Shown: positions 24,194-35,277, counted from the stretch's first letter. The stretch: 64,000 nucleotides of DNA from Acidobacteriota bacterium (GCA_013289685.1 JABCZL010000021.1:1-64000), one strand, 5' to 3'. Numbers and translations are program-made. The notes: a model not told the origin generated them from the letters alone.

Positions 24194-27100
24194 TCACCTG
24201 TGCAGCCACATCCGGAGTGCCGAGAGCAGTTGCTCCGTATTGACAGGCTTCGCTAAATACTCCGATGCGCCCGCTTCCAGGCATTTTTCGCGATCGCCCT
24301 TCATGGCTTTGGCCGTCAGTGCAATGATCGGTAATCTACAGAACGAAGGATTCTGTCGAATCACCTGCATGGTCCCGTATCCATCCATTTCCGGCATCAT
24401 GATGTCCATTAGTACGATTGCGACATCGGGGGTCGATTCGAGCAGCGAGATCGCTTCGCGACCGGTTCCCGCGGTCAATACTGCCATTCCGCGGCGTTCC
24501 AAAACGCTGCTGAGAGCAAAGATGTTGCGTATGTCGTCGTCCACCACCAACACTTTCTTCCCCACCAGCGCTTCATCGGATCGATGCAGCCGGTCGAGCA
24601 TTTTCTGCTTCTCTTGCGGAAGGTCCGCCACGACCCGATGGAGAAAGAGCGCGGTCTCATCCAGTAACCGTTCCGGCGACTCCACCCCTTTGACCACGAC
24701 GCTGCGGGCCAGCGTGTGCAGACGGGCGTCTTCCTCGGGAGACAACTCCTTCCCGGTGAAAACAACAACCGGCAAGTCGCTTACCTCAGGAATATCCCGC
24801 ATGCGCTCAAGAATGTCGAAGCCAGTCATGTCTGGCAATCGCAAGTCGAGTACGACGCAATCGAAAGCTTCTCGAGTTACCAGGTCCAACGCCTCCCCGC
24901 CGGTGGAGACACAAGAGACGTCGATGTCGTCGTGACCCAGTAACTCGCGGATGCTCATTTGCTCCGCCGGATTATCTTCGACAATTAGCAACCGCTTACG
25001 GCGCGGTGCGGCATAGTCCTTGATACGGCCCAGTGCCGAATCCAGTTCATCCGGGCTCGTCGGCTTGGTGACGAATGCAAAGGCCCCGCGAGCCAGACCA
25101 TGATGCCGGTCTTCGTCCAGCGTCAGCATTTGTACTGGAATATGCCGAGTGGCGGAATCCTGTTTCAGATGGTTGAGAACCGTCCAACCTAGCATGTCCG
25201 GCAAGAACACGTCCAGAGACACTGCCGTGGGATGGAACTCGCGAGCCAGTGCTAGGGCCTCAGCTCCCCGCAAAGCGACAAGAACCTTAAACCCCTTATC
25301 GCGCGACAAATCACAGAGCACGCGGGCATAGTGCGGATCGTCCTCCACAATAAGCAACACGGCGTCCTCGGGCTGGAGATTATCGCGATCGTCCGCAATT
25401 TGCGCGATCGGATGCTCCGAAGCATCCCTGCTCGACAACTGAAGCGGCATCGCAGGCGACGATCCCCTCCACTCTGACTCCGTCAGCTTCGATACGGACG
25501 GCCCCACATACGTGAGTGGCAGATAAAGAGTGAACGTGCTGCCAAGTCCGGGTGTACTGCGAAGCTGGATCTCCCCGCCTAACAAGCTGGCGAGTTCACG
25601 GCTGATGGCCAAGCCCAAACCCGTTCCGCCGTATTTGCGGCTGGTGCTGGCATCTGCTTGTTGGAAGGCCTCGAAGATAATTCGCTGCTTATCGAGAGCA
25701 ATCCCGATGCCCGAATCGGTGACCTCGAACGCAACGACCGAGGCGGCGCCGCTGAGAATTGGATGATCTTCACTCCATCCCTTTGTGGCAACCGACACGG
25801 CCAGGCGCACCGAACCATGCTCGGTGAACTTGAATGCGTTCGACAGCAGATTCTTCAGAACCTGTTGCAATCGCTTCGAGTCTGTGACCAGACTGCGCGT
25901 GAGTTGCGGATCGGCCTGTACCTCGAAAGCCAGTCGGCGGTTCTCGGCTTCGTGCCGGAAAGGCCGGGCCACCATCTCCAGCAGGTTGGCAAAAAATACC
26001 TCCTGCGCCTCGACCGACACCGTGCCTGACTCGATCTTGGAAAGATCGAGAATATCGCTGATCAGGTTTAGCAAGTCGGTGCCCGCGCCGTGAATCGTCC
26101 GCGCGAACTCCACCTGCTTCGGCGTTAGGTTGTGGTCGGGGTTCTCGCTGAGTTGCTGGCCCAGCACCAGGATGCTGTTCAGCGGTGTCCGCAACTCGTG
26201 CGACATGTTAGCCAGGAATTCTGACTTGTACTTGGAAGTGAGCGCGAGTTCCTTTGCCTTCTCTTCCAGAGCACGGCGGGCTTGCTCGATTTCCTGGTTC
26301 TTGCGCTCCACTTCCACGTTCTGTTCGGCTAGCTGTTGCGCTTTTTGTGCCAGCTGTTCGTTGGTCTGTTGCAGTTCCTTTTGCTGTGTCTGGAGTTCGG
26401 CCGCCAGTTGCTGGGACTGCTTGAGCAGCCCTTCGGTCTGCATTGTCGCTTCAATACTGTTCAGCACGATGCCGATGCTGGCGGTGAGTTGTTCGAGAAA
26501 TGCCAGGTGAGACGCAGTGAAAGCGTTCAATGACGCCAGCTCAATCACTGCCTTGACCCGGTCTTCGAAGAGGACGGGGAGGACAATCACATTTCGCGGA
26601 ACCGACTCAAACAATCCAGAACGAATGGGAACAGTTCTTTCCGGCAAATCTGAAATCAACATGCGACGCTTCTCCGCCGCAACCTGCCCAACCAGTCCCT
26701 CGCCGATCTTCAACCGGCGCAGGTGCCCGTTCTCGCCGTCGTCGGCAAACGCCGACAGCAACACCATGCCCGCCGATTCTTCGCTTTCCATCTGGTAGAT
26801 CACGCCCTGCTGCGCGTTCACCAGCGGTGCAAGTTCCGACAGCAGCATTCGACCGACCGTCGCCAAATCGCGCTGGCCCTGCAACATTCCGGTAAAGCGC
26901 GCCAGATTGGTTTTGAGCCAGTCCTGTTCCGTGTTGCGGTCCGTTGTGAGCCGGAGGTTGTCAATCATCGTATTGATGTTGTCCTTCAACTCCGCCACTT
27001 CACCGCTGGCTTCCACTTGGATGGACCGGGTTAAGTCGCCTTTGGTCACGGCGGTCGCGACCTCCGCGATCGCGCGCACCTGGTTCGTCAAGTTGTCGGC

Positions 27101-29962
27101 TAGAAGGTTGACGTTGCCGGTTAGATCCTTCCACGTGCCTGCGGCGCCCGGCACGTTGGCCTGACCGCCGAGGCGACCCTCCACTCCCACTTCGCGGGCA
27201 ACGGTCGTAACCTGATCCGCAAACGTGGCCAGAGTACCAGTCATATTGTTGATAGTTTCGGCCAGAGCCGCGATTTCGCCCTTGGCGTTCACCGTCAGTT
27301 TTTGCGTGAGATCGCCATTCGCGACGGCCGTAACCACCTTCACGATACCCCGCACCTGTTCTGTCAGGTTGACTGCCATGACGTTGAAACTGTCGGTAAG
27401 GTCTTTCCAAGTCCCACCCACGCCCGGCACTTGGGCCTGCCCCCCCAGCTTGCCGTCGGTCCCGACTTCGCGCGCCACGCGCGTGACTTCAGCGGCGAAT
27501 GCATTGAGCTGGTCCACCATCGTATTGATGGTGTTCTTCAGTTCAAGAATTTCACCTTTCACGTCGACCGTGATCTTGCGCGATAAATCACCTCTTGCCA
27601 CAGCGGTCGTCACCTCCGCGATGTTACGCACCTGGCCAGTGAGGTTGCCGGCCATTGAGTTCACGGAATCGGTGAGATCTTTCCACGTTCCGGCTACGCC
27701 CGGCACTTGAGCCTGCCCGCCAAGCTTGCCTTCGGAGCCAACTTCGCGGGCCACACGTGTTACTTCGGCGGCGAATGCATTCAGCTGGTCCACCATCGTA
27801 TTGATGGTTTCCTTGAGCAGCAGAATTTCGCCGCTCACGTTCACTGTGATTTTTTTAGAAAGGTCACCGCTAGCGATTGCCGTCGATACTTCGGCGATGT
27901 TGCGTACCTGACCAGTCAAGTTGCTGGCCATGGAGTTCACTGAGTCAGTAAGATCCTTCCACGTTCCTCCGACTCCGGGCACGAGAGCTTGTCCCCCCAG
28001 TTTGCCGTCAGTTCCGACCTCGCGTGCCACGCGCGTCACTTCCGATGCGAAAGATCGCAACTGATCCACCATCGTGTTGATCGTGTCTTTGAGCTCAAGA
28101 ATTTCGCCCTTCACGTCGACTGTGATCTTTCGCGACAAATCGCCGCGCGCCACCGCCGTCGCCACCTCGGCAATGTTGCGCACTTGGCCGGTCAGGTTGC
28201 TGGCCATGAAGTTTACGTTGTCCGTGAGATCCTTCCAGGTACCAGCTACGCCAGGAACTTGCGCTTGGCCGCCCAGTTTACCCTCCGTGCCGACTTCACG
28301 GGCCACACGCGTTACTTCGCCGGCAAACGCGTTGAGCTGATCCACCATCGTATTGATGGTATTCTTCAGTTCAAGAATTTCGCCTTTCACGTCAACCGTG
28401 ATCTTTCGCGACAAATCGCCCCTGGCAACGGCGGTCGTAACCTCGGCAATGTTTCGCACTTGCCCAGTCAGGTTGCCGGCCATTGAGTTCACCGAATCCG
28501 TAAGATCTTTCCATGTTCCGGCGACGCCGGGCACATTCGCCTGGCCGCCCAACCTGCCCTCAGTGCCGACCTCGCGGGCCACTCGAGTCACTTCGCCAGC
28601 GAAACGATTCAGCTGATCGACCATCGTGTTGAGAGTCTCTTTCAGCTGCAGGATTTCGCCACGCACATCCACGGTAATTTTGCGGGACAAGTCGCCGCTG
28701 GCAATGGCCGTTGCGACTTCTGCAATGTTGCGTACCTGCCCCGTCAGGTTGCTGGCCATGAAGTTCACATTGTCGGTAAGATCCTTCCAAGTGCCACCGA
28801 CACCTGGCACCTGCGCCTGCCCACCGAGTTTGCCTTCCGTACCCACTTCACGAGCTACGCGCGTAACCTCACCGGCAAAAGCGTTCAGCTGATCCACCAT
28901 CGTGTTGATGGTGTCTTTGAGTTCGAGAATCTCACCCTTCACATCGACCGTGATTTTGCGCGACAAATCGCCGCGGGCCACCGCCGTGGTGACTTCTGCG
29001 ATGTTTCGGACTTGAGCTGTCAGGTTGCCTGCCATGGCGTTTACGGAGTCGGTAAGATCTTTCCAGGTGCCGGCGACGCCGGGCACAACGGCCTGCCCGC
29101 CCAGTTTGCCGTCTGTACCGACTTCGCGGGCCACCCGCGTCACTTCCGAGGCGAACGACCGCAGCTGGTCCACCATCGTGTTGATGGCTTCTTTGAGTTG
29201 CAAAATCTCGCCGCGCACGTCGACCGTAATCTTTCGGGATAGGTCGCCGCTGGCCACGGCCGTCGCAACTTCCGCAATGTTGCGTACCTGCCCCGTCAAG
29301 TTGCTGGCCATGAGGTTGACGTTGTCCGTGAGATCTTTCCATGTACCAGCCACGTCCGGCACTTGCGCCTGGCCGCCCAACTTGCCTTCGGTTCCCACTT
29401 CGCGCGCTACGCGTGTGACTTCCGCCGTAAATACGCCGAGCTGCTGAATCATTGTATTGACGAGATTGGCGGAACGCAGGAACTCACCTTCCAGCGGTCG
29501 GCCATCCACATCGAGCCGCACCGTCTGTGTAAGATCGCCTTGCGCAACGGCCGCGATGGCGCGTGTAACTTCGGCAGTGGGTCGGAGCAGATCTTCCACC
29601 AGAGTATTGACCGAAACCTCCATCTCGCCCCAAGCTCCTCTGGACTCGTGAAACCGGGTACGCTCTCGCGTCTTGCCTTGTTTGCCGACGACCTGGCCTA
29701 CGCGCTTCAGTTCCTGCGCCATGTGCTGGTTGGCGGCGACTATCTCGTTAAACGTATCGGCAACTTTCCCCGCCAGACCGACCCATGTACCCGGAAGTCG
29801 AACGGTGAAGTCGCCATCGCGCATCGATTGCAGGCTGGTCAGTATTACGGTCAAGTCCAGGGCCCCTTCTGCGACTTTTGATTTCCCGTTCCCCTTCGCC
29901 ATACTGGGCGGAAGGTTCTCACTACTACTGGGCGCGACCTCGTTCAGCGTGGATCTTTTCAT
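24194..29962 (-). CDS. giant poly-HAMP hybrid histidine kinase
   Basis: 1922 residues from ATG 29962 ([20 protein letters not shown]) after GGGAGAGG; the longer frame to 30091 adds unlikely residues. Order: divergent HAMP 40-180; nine 92-residue repeats 181-1008, each an [10 protein letters not shown]...[11 protein letters not shown] unit plus a [20 protein letters not shown] unit, that is two HAMP-like coils; GAF 1015-1190; coiled coil; HisKA with [10 protein letters not shown]; HATPase; three receivers with Asp in [18 protein letters not shown] and LMDIMMPEM. No membrane helix or signal, so it is a cytosolic sensor, architecturally like fungal group III (Nik1/Os-1) kinases that read osmotic or cell-wall stress. 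A receiver-PAS-kinase follows in the same operon, and dyad site G lies 164 bases upstream. The near-identical repeats are prone to recombination. Confidence 0.95.
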   Translation of the reverse strand: MKRSTLNEVAPSSSENLPPSMAKGNGKSKVAEGALDLTVILTSLQSMRDGDFTVRLPGTWVGLAGKVADTFNEIVAANQHMAQELKRVGQVVGKQGKTRERTRFHESRGAWGEMEVSVNTLVEDLLRPTAEVTRAIAAVAQGDLTQTVRLDVDGRPLEGEFLRSANLVNTMIQQLGVFTAEVTRVAREVGTEGKLGGQAQVPDVAGTWKDLTDNVNLMASNLTGQVRNIAEVATAVASGDLSRKITVDVRGEILQLKEAINTMVDQLRSFASEVTRVAREVGTDGKLGGQAVVPGVAGTWKDLTDSVNAMAGNLTAQVRNIAEVTTAVARGDLSRKITVDVKGEILELKDTINTMVDQLNAFAGEVTRVAREVGTEGKLGGQAQVPGVGGTWKDLTDNVNFMASNLTGQVRNIAEVATAIASGDLSRKITVDVRGEILQLKETLNTMVDQLNRFAGEVTRVAREVGTEGRLGGQANVPGVAGTWKDLTDSVNSMAGNLTGQVRNIAEVTTAVARGDLSRKITVDVKGEILELKNTINTMVDQLNAFAGEVTRVAREVGTEGKLGGQAQVPGVAGTWKDLTDNVNFMASNLTGQVRNIAEVATAVARGDLSRKITVDVKGEILELKDTINTMVDQLRSFASEVTRVAREVGTDGKLGGQALVPGVGGTWKDLTDSVNSMASNLTGQVRNIAEVSTAIASGDLSKKITVNVSGEILLLKETINTMVDQLNAFAAEVTRVAREVGSEGKLGGQAQVPGVAGTWKDLTDSVNSMAGNLTGQVRNIAEVTTAVARGDLSRKITVDVKGEILELKNTINTMVDQLNAFAAEVTRVAREVGTDGKLGGQAQVPGVGGTWKDLTDSFNVMAVNLTEQVRGIVKVVTAVANGDLTQKLTVNAKGEIAALAETINNMTGTLATFADQVTTVAREVGVEGRLGGQANVPGAAGTWKDLTGNVNLLADNLTNQVRAIAEVATAVTKGDLTRSIQVEASGEVAELKDNINTMIDNLRLTTDRNTEQDWLKTNLARFTGMLQGQRDLATVGRMLLSELAPLVNAQQGVIYQMESEESAGMVLLSAFADDGENGHLRRLKIGEGLVGQVAAEKRRMLISDLPERTVPIRSGLFESVPRNVIVLPVLFEDRVKAVIELASLNAFTASHLAFLEQLTASIGIVLNSIEATMQTEGLLKQSQQLAAELQTQQKELQQTNEQLAQKAQQLAEQNVEVERKNQEIEQARRALEEKAKELALTSKYKSEFLANMSHELRTPLNSILVLGQQLSENPDHNLTPKQVEFARTIHGAGTDLLNLISDILDLSKIESGTVSVEAQEVFFANLLEMVARPFRHEAENRRLAFEVQADPQLTRSLVTDSKRLQQVLKNLLSNAFKFTEHGSVRLAVSVATKGWSEDHPILSGAASVVAFEVTDSGIGIALDKQRIIFEAFQQADASTSRKYGGTGLGLAISRELASLLGGEIQLRSTPGLGSTFTLYLPLTYVGPSVSKLTESEWRGSSPAMPLQLSSRDASEHPIAQIADDRDNLQPEDAVLLIVEDDPHYARVLCDLSRDKGFKVLVALRGAEALALAREFHPTAVSLDVFLPDMLGWTVLNHLKQDSATRHIPVQMLTLDEDRHHGLARGAFAFVTKPTSPDELDSALGRIKDYAAPRRKRLLIVEDNPAEQMSIRELLGHDDIDVSCVSTGGEALDLVTREAFDCVVLDLRLPDMTGFDILERMRDIPEVSDLPVVVFTGKELSPEEDARLHTLARSVVVKGVESPERLLDETALFLHRVVADLPQEKQKMLDRLHRSDEALVGKKVLVVDDDIRNIFALSSVLERRGMAVLTAGTGREAISLLESTPDVAIVLMDIMMPEMDGYGTMQVIRQNPSFCRLPIIALTAKAMKGDREKCLEAGASEYLAKPVNTEQLLSALRMWLHR
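26939..29422 (-). repeat. nine tandem 276-bp repeats encoding HAMP pairs
   Basis: Within the kinase gene, units of 92 codons repeat nine times. Units 3-8 are most alike; the last ([17 protein letters not shown]) and first are the most diverged. Alternating AQVPGV, ANVPGV and ALVPGV variants suggest duplication of two-unit blocks. Confidence 0.9.
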
Positions 29963-30125
29963 GGCCTCTCCCGAAAAAAGGAGCAATTGTGGACTGCATC
30001 TCTGACCAGGTTGAAAGGGAGAAAACGTTAACACTACAGGGGGGCGGGAACAAAGACAAAAACAGCCCCTCTGCCTCAGGATTATCAACATGTATTTCGT
30101 ACCATGACCGCGGGATCACACGCTC

Positions 30126-30141
30126 TAAGGTATTTCCTGTA
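30126..30141. promoter_or_regulatory. shared dyad site G
   Basis: TAAGGTATTTCCTGTA, followed by GG. 164 bases upstream of the poly-HAMP kinase operon, in the 29963-30360 gap. No gene is visible in that gap. Confidence 0.5.
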
Positions 30142-30360
30142 GGCCAAGCGGCCCGGGACGTCGTGGGTACAGTCGAAATTTGAGCTGACCAGGCCAGCGG
30201 CTTTCCGGCGCAACCTATTGAGCCACTTCAGTCTCTAAAGGCAAGAAACGCGCCAAGCGCAAGCGCCCAGTGCACCGCATGCACCCGCAGATCGAAGGAA
30301 TGCTGTCTCATGGGCCGCGGAGAAACATTGAAGCACAAAAGTGAGATCTGACTTGAAACC

Positions 30361-30531
30361 GGGGCCGATGTTGCCATTGGTTCGCGTTGGGCGCGCAGTG
30401 ACCTGCAGACCCAGCGTCAATCTTTGGCGCGTCAGGTGATGGGAAGAGCCTTCAACCTATTGCTGCGAATCCTGCTCAGGTCGGACTTCAAGGATACGCA
30501 ATGCGGCTTCACCCGGCAAGACACTGCATAA
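30361..30531 (+). pseudogene. glycosyltransferase family 2 fragment
   Basis: GADVAIGSRWARSDLQTQRQ, SLARQVMGRAFNLLLRILLR and SDFKDTQCGFTRQDTA match the middle of dolichyl-phosphate mannose synthase-like GT2 enzymes (the G-S-R-W and D-T-Q-C-G-F motifs). A stop precedes it and the C-terminal half is missing, so it is a relic with no start. Confidence 0.7.
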
Positions 30532-30683
30532 CGAAATTACGCGGACACCGGGCAAATTGCCTCGTCGGAATAATTGCAATTCCCTCCAGGTCGTTCCAAC
30601 GATTCGACTTCCGAGTCTGGAACCTAGCCTGCAATCAGTTCCAATGGCATGCGCCCAATATCTCGATTCAACGGAGACGCCCA

Positions 30684-30902
30684 GTGGATAAGGATCGCAG
30701 TAATAAGGATCGCGACAAGGACTGGCGGGAACTCTGTAAGGCAGCGGCGAGCGAGCTCGACCCCGAGAAGCTGATGGATCTAATCGCCCAGTTGACCCGA
30801 GCATTGGATGAGCGTGATAAGAAGCGGCGACGAATTACCGGGGACAATTCGGACGATAAAGACCAAAGCGCAAGATCTCTCCAAAGTCAACCCGCAGTTT
30901 AG
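30684..30902 (+). CDS. small charged protein, family of unknown function
   Basis: 72 residues from GTG 30684, which has a GGAGAC site. The core DWRELCKAAASELDPEKLMD and LIAQLTRALDERDKKRRR forms two helices; I have the impression of many similar short acidobacterial proteins with W-R-x-L-C. The tail is polar and probably disordered. No signal peptide. A longer frame to 30501 overlaps the glycosyltransferase relic and is not supported. Confidence 0.6.
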   Translation: MDKDRSNKDRDKDWRELCKAAASELDPEKLMDLIAQLTRALDERDKKRRRITGDNSDDKDQSARSLQSQPAV

Positions 30903-31091
30903 CGTCCCCGCAAGGCCAGAGAACCGGAAACATCCCGCTGCGATAGCTTGCCGCGATTCATCGACCCCGATAGGAAGCGCGACGAACCGAACCACCTCGG
31001 ATTCTAAAATCGACAGGATGCGACGTACGTCTACGGGCGGGACGTCGCCGGTTAGCAGATGTCCCACCCGCACGTTTGGCAAAATGAAGGA

Positions 31092-32216
31092 CTATTGTTT
31101 TCCCTTCGGAGGCGCCGCCGGTGGCCTGCTGGGCGGCGCCTGTCTCTGCTGCAGACGCTGTTGCTGTTGCACATGCCGTTGCTGCAATTGCTGCGTCTGC
31201 TGCTGATGCTTCTGTTCAGTCTGCTGCTTCTTCGCTTCACTCGCGTTTTGTTTCGCTAGCTGTTGATGCTCCTGCTCCTGCTGCTGTTGGAGCTTCTGCC
31301 GTTCCTGGTCCTGCTTCTGCTGAAGCTTTTGCTGCTGTTGCTGATACTTCTGGTCCGCCTTTGCATTCCCCGTATTTGGCGCAGCCGGGCGTTCCATCGG
31401 CGGAAGGTCATTGGGATGGACCGCGGTGGCGGGGCGGCCTCCGTTTTCAGCTGCTGGCCGAGCCGTTCCCCGATTGGCAGGAGGGTTATAGGGCGCTCCG
31501 GCTTCTCGCGCAGGCACAGCTTCGCGGCCACTGAACTCACCCGGTTTGGCGGTGGCAGCGACCGGCGGCTTGCCATGATTCGCCGAAGCCCGAAGTTCAG
31601 GATTACCGTGGGCAGCCTGCATATGCTGGGTTTGAACGGCTGCAGGGGGAAGGTGCCGGTCCCGAGCCGCAGCTTCATCTTGAGCGGTTGGGCGGGCACT
31701 GACCCCGCCATTCCCGCCGTTGAAGCTCACACGGCTTTCGTTGTGGACGACGACCGTGGTGTTGTACACATTGTGAATGTTGGTGACATTCACGTTCGTC
31801 ACCGAGCGATTGTAGAAAAAGTGGTCGTTGTCCCAGCGCCCACCTTCGAACCCTTCTCCGAAATATCCGAAGCCATAGTTGATGCCGCCATAAAAGCCGA
31901 CGTGCGGACCCCAATAGCCGTCATAGAAAACAAACGCACCGTCAGCCCACCCCCAATACGGTGGGGTCCAGAGAAAGCCGACTTCCGGTGCCAATACCCA
32001 GGTGCCGGGTACCCAGAAGTAATCGCCGTCGTCGTCGCTCCAGGCCCAGTAACCGGGCGTCCAGATATACCCGTCGCCCGGACAAACAGGCTGCTCATAG
32101 ACGGGCAGCGCGGGCGGACCAAACGAAACCGAGATGCGGACTTGCCCGAACGAAGCCGAAGACATCACCAGCACTACGAAAGCGAACAATACCGTACGCA
32201 CAGTGCGAATATTCAT
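31092..32216 (-). CDS. exported YXWGXW-type protein with Gln-rich tail
   Basis: 374 residues from ATG 32216 (MNIRTVRTVLFAFVVLVMSS), after AGGAGAAG; signal peptide 1-25. Aromatic repeats follow: YIWTPGYWAWSDDDGDYFWV, PGTWVLAPEVGFLWTPPYWG, then Gly/Tyr/Phe-rich GFYGGINYGFGYFGEGF. The second half is Pro/Ala-rich and ends in a long Gln/Lys coiled coil (QQQQQKLQQKQDQERQKLQQ). Family: exported, probably outer-surface or periplasmic, role unknown. Dyad site I lies 179 bases upstream. Confidence 0.85.
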   Translation of the reverse strand: MNIRTVRTVLFAFVVLVMSSASFGQVRISVSFGPPALPVYEQPVCPGDGYIWTPGYWAWSDDDGDYFWVPGTWVLAPEVGFLWTPPYWGWADGAFVFYDGYWGPHVGFYGGINYGFGYFGEGFEGGRWDNDHFFYNRSVTNVNVTNIHNVYNTTVVVHNESRVSFNGGNGGVSARPTAQDEAAARDRHLPPAAVQTQHMQAAHGNPELRASANHGKPPVAATAKPGEFSGREAVPAREAGAPYNPPANRGTARPAAENGGRPATAVHPNDLPPMERPAAPNTGNAKADQKYQQQQQKLQQKQDQERQKLQQQQEQEHQQLAKQNASEAKKQQTEQKHQQQTQQLQQRHVQQQQRLQQRQAPPSRPPAAPPKGKQ

Positions 32217-32394
32217 TTTCTTCTCCTGCCCGATCATCCTTCGTTTACCCGATTCTGCTTTGCCGCTGCGGGCTGCGGGATGGATCGGCGCAACTTGCCC
32301 GGACAGACCTACGGGTCGTCCGCGGCGTTGGGGAGCCCTCGTCGTCTTGCTTAGAGATAGAACTCCTACGGAAGGGTTGGCGGAAAGCCAAGGC

Positions 32395-32410
32395 TACAGG
32401 ATTGACGATG
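32395..32410. promoter_or_regulatory. shared dyad site I
   Basis: TACAGGATTGACGATG (reverse: CATCGTCAATCCTGTA). One good half-site; intergenic, 179 bases upstream of the YXWGXW protein. Confidence 0.35.
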
Positions 32411-32438
32411 CGGGAATACCGAAGCGCCTTCGACGCGA

Positions 32439-34574
32439 CTAGGCGGAAATCTGTAAGCCCTGCGATGTTTCCGGCGCCGGGACGATGGCGGTCACCGTCA
32501 AGCCGTGTTCGGTTGAGGATATCTCTAGCGTGCCTCCAAGCTGTGCTAAGCGCTCTTTCATGCCACGGAGTCCCACCCCGACGGCCCGCTGCCAGCACTC
32601 ACCCGACCCCGCCAGAATCGTCGCCGGAACACCATTCCCTTCGTCTCTGATTTCGAGGATGGCCATTCTGCCGTTGCATAACAGCTTGACGTGAGCCGTT
32701 TGGCTGCCAGAATGGCGGTGCACGTTGGTCAGGCTTTCCTGGAGCACACGAAAGAGCGCCAATTCGGTGTCGCGCGAAAACCGCCCACAATCAGTGGGAA
32801 CATCGAAGGTAGCCTGGATACCGCTGCGCGCCGTGAAACCCTCAAGATACCAGGGAATCGCCGACTTCAATCCCATCTCCTCCAGCATCGGCGGATACAG
32901 CAGGTAGGAAAGGGTGCGAACCTCCTTGACGCACTCTTCTGCCAGTTCGACGCACTGGTTTACCTGTTGCCTGATTGCGGCGTCCTTCGGCTCTAAACCC
33001 GACGCCAGAGTATCCAGGCTTATTTTCATCGCGGTCACACATTGACCCAGCGTGTCATGAAGATCCCGTCCGATTCTCTTCCGCTCTTCATCTTGCATTC
33101 GCAATAGGTGTGCGGTCAGATCGCGTAGCGATTTGTCCTTCTGCACTCCGTCTGTGATATCCCGAGTTACTTTCACAAAACCGATCACCTTGTTCGTCTC
33201 ATCTCGAACCGGACTGATGATCACATTCGCCCAGAATGTCGAGCCGTCCTTGCGCCGCCGCAAGCTTTCATCCTCGAATCGTCCGTGCTGTACCGCAGTC
33301 TTGAGCTCCTGAGCGGGCTTGCCTGCGCGAATGTCCTCCTCGGGGAAAAAGCAGGCAAAGTGGCGGCCAATGATCTCCGCCGCCTTGTAGCCCTTGATCC
33401 GCTCTGCTCCGGTATTCCAGGTGCTGACATGGCCCTCGGGATCAAGCATGAAGATCGCATAATCCTGGACCGCTTCGGCCATCAAGCGGAACCGATCTTC
33501 GCTCCGGCGCAGGGCGATCTCCGCGCGCCGGCGTTCGGTAAGATCATGGGTTACGCTGCCAAAGCCGACAAGTTTGCCCGTCTGATCGCGAATCGCCACG
33601 ATCGTCCCAGTCGCCCAAAATGTTGTGCCGTCCTTGCGCCGATGCCATCCTTCCTCCTCAGCGTGACCCGCTTTGATGGCCAGGTCCAGCACCTTCTGCG
33701 GCTCGCCGGATAAGACCTGTTCTGCCGGATAGAAACAGGAAAAATGTTGGCCGAGGATCTCTGTCGCTGTGTATCCCTTGATTCGCTGCGCTCCGGCGTT
33801 CCAGGTAGTGACGCGGCCCTCGGAGTCCAGCATGAAGATCGCATAATCCGGTACAGCTTCGACGAACAAACGGAACTGCTCTTCCTTTCTCCGCGATTCA
33901 ACCTCGCTCAGAAGGACCTGCATCTTCTGCTGCAAGCGAACCACACTGCGCATGCGTTCTTCTTCGGACGTGAGCTCGCTGTAACTCTCTTCCGGGACTA
34001 CACCCGAGTGTTCGTCACAAATCTGCTGCAGAGAATCCGCATGCTCCTCCCGGCAGAATCCCTGCATCGGATATGCGCAGCGTAGCGAAAACGAGTACGC
34101 TCTAGCCAACTGGTTCCAGATCTTTTCGACTTGCAGCGCAGCCTCCGGCCGACCTTCCGCCCATAGCAGGGCCACCATCTCTCCGAATGCCACGACCCGA
34201 TGATTCTCATCCTGAGCGGCCGACGCGGCGCGCGCAATCACTCCACCGATAACCTCCGAAAATCGCGCGATGTCGGGCACCCCGTCCACCATCAGTCCGG
34301 CGAGGGTCTCGGCGGCATCCAAAACCACGTATCTCCCGCTCGCAACGGCTTTGGCAAGATCGAGCCCTTGACTCCTCAGCCGGTCCGAAAGATTGTCTTG
34401 GTGACCCTTCGTGGCAATCACCACGGCCGAACTGCCCGCCGCCAGAGCCGCTCCGATGAAATGACTCAAGTCGTCGAGAAGAAACCTGTCTTCACTGTAG
34501 AACTGGACAACGTGCGCGTGGTGATCCGTATTCATTTGCAAAGGCAGGTTCGCTGGGTTGGTTGATATGCTCAT
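32439..34574 (-). CDS. MEDS-PAS-PAS-HisKA_3 sensor kinase
   Basis: 711 residues from ATG 34574 (MSISTNPANL) after GAGGGCGGA; a frame to 34748 lacks a site. MEDS domain 18-190 (HVVQFYSEDRFLLDDLSHFI; ALLWAEGRPEAALQVEKIWN), a coiled linker, two very similar PAS domains at about 232-350 and 358-475 (PDYAIFMLDSEGRVTTWNAG / QDYAIFMLDPEGHVSTWNTG, each with a RRKDG-F-W-A PAC motif), HisKA_3 with H506 (IGRDLHDTLGQ), HATPase 600-700 (ESLTNVHRHSGS, DEGNGVP, GVGLRGMKERL). Cytosolic, likely heme- or flavin-type PAS ligand. Dyad site H lies 112 bases upstream. Confidence 0.94.
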   Translation of the reverse strand: MSISTNPANLPLQMNTDHHAHVVQFYSEDRFLLDDLSHFIGAALAAGSSAVVIATKGHQDNLSDRLRSQGLDLAKAVASGRYVVLDAAETLAGLMVDGVPDIARFSEVIGGVIARAASAAQDENHRVVAFGEMVALLWAEGRPEAALQVEKIWNQLARAYSFSLRCAYPMQGFCREEHADSLQQICDEHSGVVPEESYSELTSEEERMRSVVRLQQKMQVLLSEVESRRKEEQFRLFVEAVPDYAIFMLDSEGRVTTWNAGAQRIKGYTATEILGQHFSCFYPAEQVLSGEPQKVLDLAIKAGHAEEEGWHRRKDGTTFWATGTIVAIRDQTGKLVGFGSVTHDLTERRRAEIALRRSEDRFRLMAEAVQDYAIFMLDPEGHVSTWNTGAERIKGYKAAEIIGRHFACFFPEEDIRAGKPAQELKTAVQHGRFEDESLRRRKDGSTFWANVIISPVRDETNKVIGFVKVTRDITDGVQKDKSLRDLTAHLLRMQDEERKRIGRDLHDTLGQCVTAMKISLDTLASGLEPKDAAIRQQVNQCVELAEECVKEVRTLSYLLYPPMLEEMGLKSAIPWYLEGFTARSGIQATFDVPTDCGRFSRDTELALFRVLQESLTNVHRHSGSQTAHVKLLCNGRMAILEIRDEGNGVPATILAGSGECWQRAVGVGLRGMKERLAQLGGTLEISSTEHGLTVTAIVPAPETSQGLQISA

Positions 34575-34685
34575 TCCGCCCTCAAGGCATGCAGAACAGT
34601 TGGAGATTTCTCCCGCTCCCTGCAGGATTTTAAAGGGGGAAACCAGACAGGATGAATCATTCTGCAGAGCGTCCAATCGCGTCCA

Positions 34686-34701
34686 TACAGTACATCCTGT
34701 A
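34686..34701. promoter_or_regulatory. shared dyad site H
   Basis: TACAGTACATCCTGTA, followed by GCC. 112 bases upstream of the MEDS-PAS kinase, in the 34575-34926 gap. No gene is visible there. Confidence 0.5.
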
Positions 34702-34926
34702 GCCGGTTGCCAGAACCGTCTGTGTGAACAGCCCACTACGGCATTCACCGTATTGCCGCTACGGCACTGTCGGTTTAACTTGGCGAGTGTTACGAACGGA
34801 TTTGGGTAGTCATGGGTTAGCGTCGTTTATCGGCATTCGGACCCTCACGACTACCCACCCCCGGGCTGGAGAGATGCGCGGTTGACGGCGCCGGGCCAGA
34901 GCTAGTTTCGCGCAAAGGAGACCAAA

Positions 34927-35256
34927 ATGAGAAAACTGATGACAATTGTCTTCGCGCTTAGCCTGCTGACGGCTCTTAGCCTGATGGCTCAAGACACCCC
35001 GCAGCAAGACAACATGAAATCCGCTCCCTCGGCGAAAGCCGCCCACATCACCGGCAAAATCAGCGATGACGGTAAGACGTTCGTGAGCGACAGCGACGGC
35101 AAGAGCTACACCATCAGCAACCCGGATGCCGTCAAAGGCCACGAGGGCCACCACGTCACGCTGAAAGCTAACGTTTCCGCCGACAAGAGCACGGTCGACG
35201 TCGTGTCCCTGAAGATGGCCGGAGACACCATGAAGAAAAACAGCTCGCAGAATTAA
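34927..35256 (+). CDS. small secreted protein, DUF5818-like
   Basis: 109 residues; AAAGGAGACC before ATG. Signal peptide 1-21 (LMTIVFALSLLTALSLMAQ). Mature part: ITGKISDDGKTFVSDSDGKS, YTISNPDAVKGHEGHHVTLK, ANVSADKSTVDVVSLKMAGD, the same beta-barrel plan as the proteins at 10193 and 10862 but with an acidic, Lys-rich make-up. A strong terminator follows. Confidence 0.78.
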   Translation: MRKLMTIVFALSLLTALSLMAQDTPQQDNMKSAPSAKAAHITGKISDDGKTFVSDSDGKSYTISNPDAVKGHEGHHVTLKANVSADKSTVDVVSLKMAGDTMKKNSSQN

Positions 35257-35277
35257 TCTCTGCGCGCCGTTTCTTTT

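Noticed and set aside
26939..29422. Evenly spaced 276-bp repeats considered as a CRISPR-like or satellite array.
   Set aside because: They are in frame, encode HAMP sequence and have no distinct spacers.
30780..31082. A 100-codon minus-strand frame (PPVDVRRILSILESEVVRFV).
   Set aside because: Part looks protein-like but it overlaps the end of the 30684-30902 gene and has no start signal or family; left unannotated.
31263..32354. A 363-codon plus-strand frame beginning with a leucine run.
   Set aside because: It is antisense to the Gln-rich exported protein; poly-Gln codons read as poly-Leu on the other strand.
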